From an archaeon (GTDB lineage Archaea > Asgardarchaeota > Hermodarchaeia > Hermodarchaeales > Hermodarchaeaceae): a stretch of 29,827 nucleotides of DNA. The translations under genes and the position numbers were made by a program. Below are positions 16,013 to 24,184 of this stretch, piece after piece. Under the pieces are notes generated by a model, which was not told the DNA's origin, ran no database searches, and saw only the letters and a list, made by a program, of their open reading frames with translations. Each line of letters opens with the position of its first letter. The stretch's first letter is position 1. Where the stretch lies: assembly GCA_016550405.1 (NCBI GenBank), contig JABXGX010000338.1, positions 1 to 29,827 of the forward strand, read 5' to 3'.

Positions 16013-16794
16013 TCAATATTCAACCTCTTTCGCAGTTCTTTGACAAAATCCTGGGAAGCCGCATTAAACATTCGGAACTTTCGAACTACTGTTTCAAAGC
16101 TGGCCCCCTTAGCAGAGAACATGTCGATTTCTGAATCTACATTAGCCTGAGGTACAGGACCCCAACATCCTTCACAGGGGAAATTAACGCTCGGACAAAG
16201 AGCACCACACCCTGCACGCGTTATAGGTCCTAGGCAGAGTTTGCCCTCCTTCATTAAGCATTCGTTTTCTTTCAAGCGACACTCAACACAAACGGCATAA
16301 TTCTTTTGAAGTGGCTCTCCACCTGTTAGCAAAGCGCTGACCATCTCGATGAACTCGCCTCCATTTATGGGGCAGCCTTGCAGCTCATAATCAATTTTCA
16401 CATATTCTTTTAATGACAAGATGTTGGGCAGAGTCTTTACATGAGAGGCATCTGTATAGACGTTTTGTTTAAGTTCCTCAATATTATGACCATTTCGAAT
16501 TGCGTTTACGCCACCTGTTGTCGCACATGCTCCCATGGCAACGAGTACTTTGGATTTTTCACGGAGCTCCTTGAGTTTTGCTAGTTCATCCTCATTGGTC
16601 ACTGATCCTTCAACAAAACAAACATCATATGGACCAGGGTGAGTTGCGGAGCTGCCCATCCGAAATTGGACTAGATTAATTGCCCCAAGAATATCAAACA
16701 ATCGCTCTTCTTGATTGAGAATTTCGAGCTGACAGCCAGCACAACAGGTCAGTCCAAATAGTGCAACTATTGGTTTCTCAGTGTTATCTGACAT
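16000..16794 (-). CDS. hydD: [NiFe] hydrogenase small (delta) subunit
   Basis: A 264-residue electron-transfer subunit. The proximal [4Fe-4S] ligands are visible as TCCAGC (C17, C18, C21), GACATTGG and GCPINGGEF. A cysteine-rich C-terminal region (about residues 168-222, with the CVEC, GCGALC and PCEGCWGP stretches) binds two further clusters. It passes electrons from the gamma/beta subunits to the NiFe site in HydA. The frame extends upstream to 16920, but that part overlaps hydG, and ATG 16794 has AGGTGAGAGGT in front. Nineteen bases separate it from hydG. Confidence 0.94.
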   Translation of the reverse strand: MSDNTEKPIVALFGLTCCAGCQLEILNQEERLFDILGAINLVQFRMGSSATHPGPYDVCFVEGSVTNEDELAKLKELREKSKVLVAMGACATTGGVNAIRNGHNIEELKQNVYTDASHVKTLPNILSLKEYVKIDYELQGCPINGGEFIEMVSALLTGGEPLQKNYAVCVECRLKENECLMKEGKLCLGPITRAGCGALCPSVNFPCEGCWGPVPQANVDSEIDMFSAKGASFETVVRKFRMFNAASQDFVKELRKRLNIEWLK

Positions 16795-16813
16795 ACCTCT
16801 CACCTTGACCCCT

Positions 16814-17671
16814 CTAGACAGCCCCTCGTAGATTCTTTGCTTCGTCATATCGGAAGACTGGTCCATCTTGGCATACGAATTTAGTTCCAACAATGCAATG
16901 GCTACAGTGTCCGACACCACATTTCATTCGACGCTCTAAAGAAAGGTAGATTTGATCATCGGTGAAGTGCAAATTATGAAGATCCCGTATCACAAACCGG
17001 TACATAATAGGTGGACCACAAACACAGGCGATGGCATTTTTGGCAGAAATTGTCAATCTGTCGAAAAGCGTGGTAACAACTCCGATGTTGCCAGCCCAGC
17101 AGTGTTCATCATCTCGATCAACAGTGGCAACATACTCCACATCTCGTCGATTTCCCCACAAGTAGAGCTCATCTTTATACAATAGCTCATCAGGACAACG
17201 GGCTCCAAAAAGTATTTGTAGTTTCCCAAAATTGTCTCGGTTCTCAAGCACCTCTAAAATCACCGGACGTAAGGGAACAAGGCCCATTCCACCAGCGATA
17301 AGCACGACATCTTTACCTAATAACTCATTCATTGGCCAGCCATTGCCATAAGGCCCCCGTAATCCTACATGTGACCCAACCGAGAGTTTATCAAGAGCAT
17401 TTGTGAGATGACCAACTTTCCTGATTGTTAATTGAATATCAGTCGTTTTACTCGGTGATGAACAAATACCAAAGGGCGCTTCACCAAACCCAAACACCGA
17501 TAGTAGCATATATTGACCAGCATTGAAAGAAAATTCCCCTTGCTGCTTATCGTCAATGTATCTGAAGGTATACAATTTGGTATCGGATGTTTGCTCTTCA
17601 GTCTGTTTTAACTCAGCCAAATTATATTGGTACGGGTTTTCTAAGGATTTTGCGGATGTTGGAATAGGCAT
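16814..17671 (-). CDS. hydG: Sulfhydrogenase gamma subunit (FAD/NAD(P)-binding)
   Basis: A 285-residue ferredoxin-NADP reductase-like subunit. The N-terminal barrel (about 10-108) binds FAD. The GGMGLVPLRP motif (about 127-136) and the ACVCGPP stretch (about 218-224) belong to the NAD(P)-binding domain. The C-terminal CX4CX2CX7C set (C251, C256, C259, C267) binds a [2Fe-2S] cluster. It exchanges electrons with NAD(P)H. ATG 17671 touches the stop codon of hydB, and its GGAGG lies within the end of hydB, so the two genes are tightly coupled. Confidence 0.94.
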   Translation of the reverse strand: MPIPTSAKSLENPYQYNLAELKQTEEQTSDTKLYTFRYIDDKQQGEFSFNAGQYMLLSVFGFGEAPFGICSSPSKTTDIQLTIRKVGHLTNALDKLSVGSHVGLRGPYGNGWPMNELLGKDVVLIAGGMGLVPLRPVILEVLENRDNFGKLQILFGARCPDELLYKDELYLWGNRRDVEYVATVDRDDEHCWAGNIGVVTTLFDRLTISAKNAIACVCGPPIMYRFVIRDLHNLHFTDDQIYLSLERRMKCGVGHCSHCIVGTKFVCQDGPVFRYDEAKNLRGAV

Positions 17672-18745
17672 CTAGTTTCCTCCTTTTTGAATATCAGTTA
17701 GTATTTCGGTCATATCAATATCAGCCGGGCAGGTGCGTGTGCATCTTCCGCAACCGACACAACCGATTTGGTTAATTTGCTCAGGTTCCGTGCGAAACTT
17801 ATGATAAATCCGAAATCGCACACGAGAAGGTAAGGTCGGTCGGAAATTGTGATCTCCAGCGACTAAGGCAAAATCGACTAGCTGACAAGAATCCCAGGTT
17901 CGAACCCTTGCCCCGTCCCTAAGGTTGAGGTCAACTTCATCATGGACATCAAAGCAAAAACAAGTTGGGCAGACCATAGTGCAGGAACCACAACCAAAAC
18001 ATCGGCGTCCATAGCGCGTCCACATCTCACGTTCATAACTGGCATCTATCTGGTCAGGCAGTTTGTTGAAATTTTGGATAGGGTTAGGAAAGCGAGCCTC
18101 ACGGTCCTTCAAAGACTTACTGATTTCTTTTTCTTGGGCTGACTGGGTCTTCAAGAAGAGGTCTTTTGCATACTCAATTAGTCTATGACCAATTTCAGTG
18201 TGAACTGCAAAATGAAATGCTTCCCTCATTGGTGTAATCATCATGTCGGCACAATCTGCTGAGGTGAGCGTACCAGCAGAGAGGCAGAATGAATCCTTAC
18301 ATGGCGTCATACAATTCAAACCAAAGATAATGCCCTTTTCGCGGCGTTTTGCGCGATATGGGTCAGGGTAAATTAGTGTTAGAATTGCGTCATGGAAACT
18401 GATTGCGGCTAAATCACAGGAATGAATACCAAAAACCAGGAATTGTTTTCCATTCCATTCAGCTTTGTCTGGTGATTCCTGCAGGGTATCATGAATTTCA
18501 AGCTTCGGGCTACGTGTAAAAGTAAAGGTTTCTTGCTTCGGTGGGTAGAAATACTTCTTGGGTGGTAAAATCGTCGTGTCATAATCAAGTCGGATTTGGT
18601 CACCTTCAGTGATACAATCGAACTTGAATTGAGACCGAGTTGCCACTGGGCCATAAATGGTGAGAATTTTTGATAGTTTTTTCACAAAAGCAGGGAGGTC
18701 TGATTTTTTTAGAAGATAATTACCATAATTTGATTTGAATGACAT
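17672..18745 (-). CDS. hydB: Sulfhydrogenase beta subunit (iron-sulfur)
   Basis: A 357-residue subunit with two ferredoxin-type [4Fe-4S] motifs in the C-terminal part: CFGCGSCTMVCPTCFCFD and CVGCGRCTRTCPAD. The N-terminal 200 residues match the HydB/anaerobic sulfite reductase A family. It links the flavin subunit to the hydrogenase dimer and has been proposed to take part in sulfur reduction in Pyrococcus. It is the first gene of the hydBGDA operon. Start: ATG 18745, five bases after AGGTGA; the in-frame GTG at 18754 lies inside that binding site. Confidence 0.93.
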   Translation of the reverse strand: MSFKSNYGNYLLKKSDLPAFVKKLSKILTIYGPVATRSQFKFDCITEGDQIRLDYDTTILPPKKYFYPPKQETFTFTRSPKLEIHDTLQESPDKAEWNGKQFLVFGIHSCDLAAISFHDAILTLIYPDPYRAKRREKGIIFGLNCMTPCKDSFCLSAGTLTSADCADMMITPMREAFHFAVHTEIGHRLIEYAKDLFLKTQSAQEKEISKSLKDREARFPNPIQNFNKLPDQIDASYEREMWTRYGRRCFGCGSCTMVCPTCFCFDVHDEVDLNLRDGARVRTWDSCQLVDFALVAGDHNFRPTLPSRVRFRIYHKFRTEPEQINQIGCVGCGRCTRTCPADIDMTEILTDIQKGGN

Positions 18746-18883
18746 CAATCTCACCTAGACCTGCGATGTAAAGTGCTCCACAAGTTCATTCCGTAACAGC
18801 GTCGAAGTGCTAAAATGTCTAATGGTAATTCAACATGGCTGCTTTTTTCCCTTTTGAACATGCTACGAAGACACTTCTATTCT

Positions 18884-18893
18884 GTTTATAAGG
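18884..18893. promoter_or_regulatory. TATA-like box between hydB and the TrmB-like gene
   Basis: GTTTATAAGG is nearly symmetrical and could drive transcription either way. For the rightward gene (start 18980) it predicts a leader of about 65 bases. For hydB it would give a leader of more than 110 bases, so hydB may have its own less obvious promoter. Confidence 0.35.
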
Positions 18894-18943
18894 GAAACCC
18901 AAGAGGGTAAGGAATAATTAGGAGTTCTTCAGAGAGGAAGACC

Positions 18944-18961
18944 AGTGAAGGTTTCTTCACT
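18944..18961 (+). promoter_or_regulatory. Leader hairpin before the TrmB-like gene
   Basis: AGTGAAGGTTTCTTCACT has perfect 7-base arms and a 4-base loop. It ends 18 bases before ATG 18980, close to the ribosome binding site, so it could affect translation or act as an operator. Confidence 0.35.
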
Positions 18962-18979
18962 TAATTGCGGGGTTATTCC

Positions 18980-20872
18980 ATGGAGGCAAATGGACAGCAC
19001 GAGTCAGAACCAAACACAAAACCAAGTTTAGCCGATCTATTGCATATTACTCAAGCTGCGGTTAGCTTATATTATGAGTTAGCAGCCGCGCCAAATCCTT
19101 ATCAAAAGGCTGAGATTGCAGAGCAATATGGATTCTCGGCAAAGAAGGTAGAGCAATGCCTCTCGGAGTTACAGACTTGTGGATTAGTGCGCAGGAATCC
19201 CGACGATACCTACGAAGCGGTAGCTCCTATCGAAGCGGTAATGATCGCACTCACCCGAGTTCGAAATCTCCTTCGGCAGCTCCAAACAGACTTTCCTGAC
19301 CGAGTAGAATCAGGTATTCCAAGAATCGATACAAAGGTTAAGAATGATGTAGACCGCCTTCCTTATCAGCTTGAAACCCTACGAACTAATATCGACCAAT
19401 CATTGGACACTGCCTTTGAAAGATTTCGTGGAAAAGTCCATGTTATTCAAACTGCTCCCTCTTTTGAAGGATTTGCTAAAAACTTACAAGTACAGCTTCT
19501 TGCTGAAGTAGATGAGCGGATGATGGAAACACGGAATCAACTCAATGATTTCGAATCCATCGACATGTTCATCAATGTACTCAACAAATTAAAAAATGAT
19601 GTTTTTGACATCGTCAATATATCCCTCTCTGATATGCGGGAACAATCCTTCCGGCTTCACGAACTTGAGGAATTTCGCGAAACCCTTGCTGAACTCTGGA
19701 ATGTTACTCCATCCATTGTTGAGGAGCACCTAGCAGACTTCGAACAGGAAATGAGCGCCCTCGAGGCCTCTTTAGGGGATCTCATGGAAACGAAATATCG
19801 CCTAGGGGCTTTCAAAGGCGTTATCGAGAATTTTGCTCAGGATCATATCATGACGGCTGTCAAACATCTTAAGTCAAATTTCCAGCTTTCGTTAACTGAA
19901 GCAATTCAAAACCTTTTGCAAGAAGCCCAAGAGCGCTTTGAAGAAGTAGCAAAGGCGGCTCATCAAGAATTCAACAAGCTTCGTGAACAACTTGCTGAAT
20001 GGGTCCAAAATGCCTTGGACCTGGCCTTTAACGAAGTGATTCAACGCAATCAAAAAGCTTCAACTGAACTTGCTGATCGTTTAGCAGAGCTTACTCTTAC
20101 CTTCCAACAACTTTTTGCCGCAGGGCTCGAAGACTCGGTAAAAAGAGTCAGTTTACAAGCTCAAGAATTAGATGCCCAGCTAGCCCAAGTGCCTGATATA
20201 CTCGACCAAATCCGTAACCAAGAGTTTTCTCCTCAGTTGGATCAGATGGTTGCTCAAAGTGAACGTCATCTAACAAAAATCACTCATGATATTCCTAAAG
20301 CCTTTACAGAGTGGAGGAATGAGTACATTCGAGTGACCAACGCCCAGATAACATCTCTATTACAGGAAGCGGAAGGTCATGTGACTCTGGCCACCCAAAG
20401 TGTGAATCAGTTCTGGCGTCGGTCAAAGGAAACAGAGCCCACAACTTTTGATCTGTACCAGTTTGTGATTGGTGAAAAAGCCTTTCAATCCCATATGGCG
20501 AGTCATATAGCTCGAGCAAGAAGTCAGCTTTTCATTATTCTTCCCCGCGCAATTCGCCTCAAAGTAAAGCTTTTACGAATGATTCCTCGGGAGGTCCGTG
20601 TCCGAATTGTAGTCGCTGACACACCTACAACAAAAACCGTTCAAAGCCTCCAGCGTATCGCAGATAAAAATTCGAATTTTCAAATCCGTCATGATCCCCG
20701 CGGAGATATTTGGGGAATCATTCGTGATTCCGAACACATAATTTTAGGAAACACAACTAGGAGTGTATCTAATGTCATTGGTATCTCCTCAAGTCATGAA
20801 GATCATATCGAATTACTTCGCACAGTCATGGAAACCCGATGGCTTCACGCACGCAGCTTACCCATGAAATAG
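18980..20872 (+). CDS. TrmB-like regulator with a very long coiled-coil insertion
   Basis: A 630-residue protein. Residues about 15-90 form a winged helix typical of TrmB, including the KAEIAEQYGFSAKKVEQCL helices and the YEAVAPIEAV stretch that leads to the linker. About 400 residues of predicted coiled coil follow (about 95-490), rich in Glu, Gln, Leu and Ala. The last 140 residues resemble the TrmB C-terminal phospholipase-D-like sensor domain, with the SHIARARSQLFIILP and HDPRGDIWGIIRDSEHIILG stretches. TrmB proteins normally have a short coiled-coil linker and bind sugars. Here the elongated form suggests a structural or sensing role. ATG 18980 is preferred over the in-frame TTG 18965. 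Divergent from the hydrogenase operon, which it might regulate. Confidence 0.75.
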   Translation: MEANGQHESEPNTKPSLADLLHITQAAVSLYYELAAAPNPYQKAEIAEQYGFSAKKVEQCLSELQTCGLVRRNPDDTYEAVAPIEAVMIALTRVRNLLRQLQTDFPDRVESGIPRIDTKVKNDVDRLPYQLETLRTNIDQSLDTAFERFRGKVHVIQTAPSFEGFAKNLQVQLLAEVDERMMETRNQLNDFESIDMFINVLNKLKNDVFDIVNISLSDMREQSFRLHELEEFRETLAELWNVTPSIVEEHLADFEQEMSALEASLGDLMETKYRLGAFKGVIENFAQDHIMTAVKHLKSNFQLSLTEAIQNLLQEAQERFEEVAKAAHQEFNKLREQLAEWVQNALDLAFNEVIQRNQKASTELADRLAELTLTFQQLFAAGLEDSVKRVSLQAQELDAQLAQVPDILDQIRNQEFSPQLDQMVAQSERHLTKITHDIPKAFTEWRNEYIRVTNAQITSLLQEAEGHVTLATQSVNQFWRRSKETEPTTFDLYQFVIGEKAFQSHMASHIARARSQLFIILPRAIRLKVKLLRMIPREVRVRIVVADTPTTKTVQSLQRIADKNSNFQIRHDPRGDIWGIIRDSEHIILGNTTRSVSNVIGISSSHEDHIELLRTVMETRWLHARSLPMK

Positions 20873-20957
20873 GATAGCGTAACCGACGAGCTTTTAATAA
20901 GAAGACAATACGAGTTGTCTCAGCCTCCAAATAGGTTGAGGGTCGGTGAAACAGCCC

Positions 20958-22376
20958 ATGATTCTACGTAACATCCTCGAGGAAATCGATGCTCAATTTA
21001 GTAACACACTTTCTCAATTACAAACTTTCCTTCAACAACCTAGTATCAGCGGCACTGGAGCTGGCATCAACAAAACCGCATATCGCGTCTTTACTAAACT
21101 TCAAGCCCTTAACTTTGATACAGAACTCATTAGCACACCAAGTAATCCCATTGTGTATGCCCGTCAGTTTTTGGCTGGAAAGAAAGCTCCTACCCTGCTA
21201 ATTCATACATCATTCGATGTCATGGCTACTGAGAATGAAGCTTGGTGGTCTGTTCCTCCCTTTGCAGCTGTGATTACAGACCATCCTCGGTTTGGACCCA
21301 GCCTCATCGCAAGGGGTGCTTATACCCAGAAAGCCACCTTAATGGTGCTGCTTGAAACTCTTTCAATTATTCAAAATGCTGGGGAACAACTTCCAGTCAA
21401 TCTTATTATTGTTGTTGATAGTGAAGAAGAAAGTGGCAGCTCCAGTCTTCCACAATTTGTAGAAAATAATAAAAAAGAATTAGACAAAGCCGATGCCGTC
21501 TATTATCCTTTTTTCGCTACAGACCGACGTGGGATTGCTCGGTTATTCTTAGGCACAAAGGGAATTATATTTCTTCGACTCCATTGTCAGGGTCCTTCAA
21601 CACGAGACCTACATTCAGCTGAAGTTGGTTGGATGCGAAATCCAGCTCATATACTTGCAAAAACCCTATCACAGCTAGTCGATATTCACGGTCATCCTCT
21701 AATTCCAGGTTTGCTTGATGATGTCCAACCGCCAACAAAAGATGATGAACGCCTTATCACACTTCTGGCTGAATCCTTTGACCCTGGAATAGCTGCTCTC
21801 CAATTAGACGCTCGTAATCTCACAATTGAGGCAGACTCAATGGAGGACCTGTTACGTCGATTCCTCTTTGAACCTACTGTCAACATTTCTGGAATTCAAA
21901 CTGGATATGTCGGTGATTCCTTCAAAACGATTCTACCTCGTGAAGCTTCTGCGCACGTAGATATTCGTTTGACTCCAAATGAGGATCCCAATCAAGTCCT
22001 ACAAATCGTGAAAGATTATATTGCAAGTCTAGGACTCGCAGAATTTGTGGAAGTTGAGCTTGGATATATGATGAAATGGGCTAAAACATCAGACAATACC
22101 CATATCGTTAGGGCACTCATGCGGTCATATTATGAGGTGGGAATTGATAATGTGGAGGTTTGGCCAATGTTTCCATCTAGCGTACCTCTTTACGTTTATG
22201 CTGATCCTCCTCTGAAGAAGCCATTTGTCATTGGTGGTTTAGGGCATGGAGGTCACGCTCATGGCCGAGATGAATATGTGGTAGTAGAAGGAATCCGCCA
22301 TTTCCAAAAAGGATTCACTCATTTCCTTCATGAATTCAGTCAGCTGCCCAGCCGTTTATCTGGCGAGAAAGCATGA
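20958..22376 (+). CDS. M20-family peptidase homologue with missing metal ligands
   Basis: A 472-residue protein with the M20 (ArgE/DapE/CPG2) fold: catalytic domain, inserted dimerisation domain (about 200-330), then the end of the catalytic domain. The usual first ligand His in HxD is Ser here (S85-F-D87), and the bridging Asp of RGAxDxK is Thr (R119, T123, K125). The catalytic glutamates in DSEEESGS (about 156-158), the LHSAEVG histidine and the final HAHGRDEY histidine remain. It may therefore bind one metal, have a different activity, or be a binding protein. Start ATG 20958 has GGTGA eight bases upstream; GTG 20946 is in frame. It overlaps the next gene by four bases (ATGA), so the two are coupled. 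Confidence 0.82.
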   Translation: MILRNILEEIDAQFSNTLSQLQTFLQQPSISGTGAGINKTAYRVFTKLQALNFDTELISTPSNPIVYARQFLAGKKAPTLLIHTSFDVMATENEAWWSVPPFAAVITDHPRFGPSLIARGAYTQKATLMVLLETLSIIQNAGEQLPVNLIIVVDSEEESGSSSLPQFVENNKKELDKADAVYYPFFATDRRGIARLFLGTKGIIFLRLHCQGPSTRDLHSAEVGWMRNPAHILAKTLSQLVDIHGHPLIPGLLDDVQPPTKDDERLITLLAESFDPGIAALQLDARNLTIEADSMEDLLRRFLFEPTVNISGIQTGYVGDSFKTILPREASAHVDIRLTPNEDPNQVLQIVKDYIASLGLAEFVEVELGYMMKWAKTSDNTHIVRALMRSYYEVGIDNVEVWPMFPSSVPLYVYADPPLKKPFVIGGLGHGGHAHGRDEYVVVEGIRHFQKGFTHFLHEFSQLPSRLSGEKA

Positions 22377-23188
22377 CGCTTCGAGTCGAACTTCTAATCA
22401 TAGGAAACGAAATCCTCTCTGGTCATACTCTAGACACCAACTCTCAATGGCTCGCCCAACGTCTTCTCGAATTACACCTACCCGTTCAGCAAATGCAAGT
22501 CATTGAGGACAATGTTGATATTATCGCAGATGCCATTCGCGCCAGTCTTGAACGACAAACAAAGCTCCTAATAACAAGTGGCGGTCTTGGACCCACCTTT
22601 GATGACTTAACCGCATCAGGTCTTTCGATTGCTTTAGGTGTTCCACTTCAGCTTCATCCCCGCGCCTTAATTATGGTGACCAACCGATATAACGCACTCA
22701 AAGCTCAGGAGCTTGTGGAATCCAGTGCCCTCACGCCTGCCCGTAAGAAAATGGCTAATCTTCCCCAAGGCGCAGAACCACTACCTAACAGTGTCGGGAC
22801 CGCCCCCGGCATTCATATTCAACAGAACGATGTTCGTATCTATTGTCTTCCAGGTATTCCACAAGAGCTCTATGCCATCTTCATGGAAGCCATTGCTCCA
22901 CAACTTGCCCACCTCACCAATAAAGTTGTAATCCAAAAGACCATTCAAGTGCCCATTCTCGATGAATCAGTACTTGCTCCCATACTCAATGTGGTTTTAG
23001 AAGAGAGCCAGGATGTTTATCTAAAATCACTTCCCCGCCCTTATCAAAGCCATTTTCCTCTTCGTGTTTCAATAACTGCAACAGCTCCTACAAAATCTCA
23101 AGCCACTTCTCTTCTGACAACAACCATCAAAAAACTCCAAAAACTCGCCTACCATCATCGACAGACCGAGCTTACACTAGATGGCTAA
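22373..23188 (+). CDS. CinA N-terminal / MoaB-like domain protein
   Basis: A 271-residue protein starting with the VELLIIGNEILSGHTLDTNS motif of the MoaB/CinA competence-damage family, followed by TSGGLGPTFDDLT (about residues 68-80), the substrate-binding loop. The region LPNSVGTAPGIHI (about 138-150) and CLPGIPQE match COG1058 proteins. Relatives act on nucleotides such as ADP-ribose or are related to molybdopterin enzymes. The C-terminal deamidase domain of full CinA is absent. Overlap with the M20 gene indicates co-translation; together they may act on a shared metabolite, which is inference. Confidence 0.85.
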   Translation: MTLRVELLIIGNEILSGHTLDTNSQWLAQRLLELHLPVQQMQVIEDNVDIIADAIRASLERQTKLLITSGGLGPTFDDLTASGLSIALGVPLQLHPRALIMVTNRYNALKAQELVESSALTPARKKMANLPQGAEPLPNSVGTAPGIHIQQNDVRIYCLPGIPQELYAIFMEAIAPQLAHLTNKVVIQKTIQVPILDESVLAPILNVVLEESQDVYLKSLPRPYQSHFPLRVSITATAPTKSQATSLLTTTIKKLQKLAYHHRQTELTLDG

Positions 23189-23235
23189 TCTTAATCTTTA
23201 CGTTAAACAGCTACCCTGAAAGAATTAGTGGGTGA

Positions 23236-23448
23236 CTAATCGTCTCCCAGTTCTATACCCAGCACTTCATCCAGTTTGTGATGTGTCTTCTTCTCCATCT
23301 GCTCAAGAGCTGTTACAAGGAAATCTTTGACAGACCGATTACTGTCAGGATGTTCTGCTTTCCATGCAAGGAATGACGCCACAAGTTCAAGTGCATCAAT
23401 TACTCCACGTAAATAACGTGGATCAAGATTGTCGGATGGGATTGACAT
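23236..23448 (-). CDS. Small acidic protein of 70 residues, function unknown
   Basis: A soluble, helical and acidic protein ending in Asp-Asp. No Cys and no membrane helix. AGGTGA lies seven bases before ATG 23448, and a good TATA box stands upstream (23502-23509), so I believe it is a real gene despite its size. No family recognised. Confidence 0.65.
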   Translation of the reverse strand: MSIPSDNLDPRYLRGVIDALELVASFLAWKAEHPDSNRSVKDFLVTALEQMEKKTHHKLDEVLGIELGDD

Positions 23449-23501
23449 TAATGCTTCACCTAGAGAGAATTATAGTCAGTAACAGGACTTTGGATTCTTA
23501 A

Positions 23502-23509
23502 ATTTAAAG
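23502..23509 (-). promoter_or_regulatory. BRE/TATA promoter of the 70-residue gene
   Basis: The minus strand reads GAGAAG then CTTTAAAT, a near-ideal archaeal BRE/TATA. The predicted start is near 23480, with a leader of about 30 bases. Confidence 0.45.
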
Positions 23510-23610
23510 CTTCTCCCTGTTAACCTTCCTTTTTTCGCAGCATTTCTTCGCCTTTAGAGGTAGTTTTCGAATTCCTTGATAGCCAAAAACTAGCTTCCAA
23601 TTCATCGGAC

Positions 23611-23620
23611 TACTTAAAAG
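23611..23620 (+). promoter_or_regulatory. TATA-like box of the Lrp/AsnC gene
   Basis: TACTTAAAAG precedes the regulator gene; transcription would begin near 23645, at the GGAG-CTCC-GGAG leader. Confidence 0.35.
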
Positions 23621-23645
23621 CAGTCATAGGAAAACACCTACTTGA

Positions 23646-23666
23646 GGAGTCCTTCTCCAAAAGGAG
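23646..23666 (+). promoter_or_regulatory. GGAG-CTCC-GGAG leader, two exclusive hairpins
   Basis: CTCC at 23655-23658 can pair either with GGAG 23646-23649 (5-base loop) or with GGAG 23663-23666 (4-base loop). The second GGAG lies directly before an ATG at 23668. The mRNA could switch between these two forms. Confidence 0.3.
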
Positions 23667-23691
23667 CATGCACGAAAGGGGAATCACATCC

Positions 23692-24171
23692 ATGCTCGAT
23701 GAAAAAGATAAAAAGATCCTACGGGAACTTGAGCGTGATTGCCGGCAACGCACAAACGCCATAGCGAACGCAACTGATATCCCCGTAACCACCGTTCATA
23801 ATCGTATCAAAAAACTCACCAGCTCAGGACACATCAGCTCATTTCGTGCAATCTTGAATCCGGAGAAACTTGACAAACCCCTCGTTTCTTTTGTTTTTGT
23901 GTCAATTAATCGGAACTCTCTCGAATCCTCTGAACCGAAAAGCGATCGTGAGTTAATCGCAAAGATCGCCTCTCACCCAGCGATTCTTGAAGCCCATACA
24001 GTTACTGGCGATTGGGACCTCCTACTAAAAATACGGGCTAAGGATATCGGTGAACTTGAAGCGATAATTAATTCCGAGTTACGTGAACCAAAATTAATTG
24101 AACGTGCTCAAACCATCTGTGCTATGGCTACATACAAAGAATCCACGAATCTCTTATACAATGGCTCTTAA
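23692..24171 (+). CDS. Lrp/AsnC-family transcription regulator
   Basis: A 159-residue regulator. The N-terminal helix-turn-helix (about 3-50) contains the start MLDEKDKKILREL and the TTVHNRIKKL recognition helix typical of Lrp. The C-terminal RAM domain (about 65-150) binds amino acids and forms the oligomer, with the HTVTGDWDLLLKIRAKD motif. Such proteins sense amino acids and control nitrogen metabolism or transport. ATG 23692 fits the family start; AGGGG is about ten bases upstream. A further in-frame ATG at 23668 has GGAG one base away. The maf gene follows after 13 bases, probably co-transcribed. Confidence 0.92.
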   Translation: MLDEKDKKILRELERDCRQRTNAIANATDIPVTTVHNRIKKLTSSGHISSFRAILNPEKLDKPLVSFVFVSINRNSLESSEPKSDRELIAKIASHPAILEAHTVTGDWDLLLKIRAKDIGELEAIINSELREPKLIERAQTICAMATYKESTNLLYNGS

Positions 24172-24184
24172 TCCTTCATTTATT

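Noticed and set aside
17885..17905. A tRNA T-arm-like GGTTCGAACCC
   Set aside because: It lies in frame inside hydB, with no acceptor, D or anticodon arms around it.
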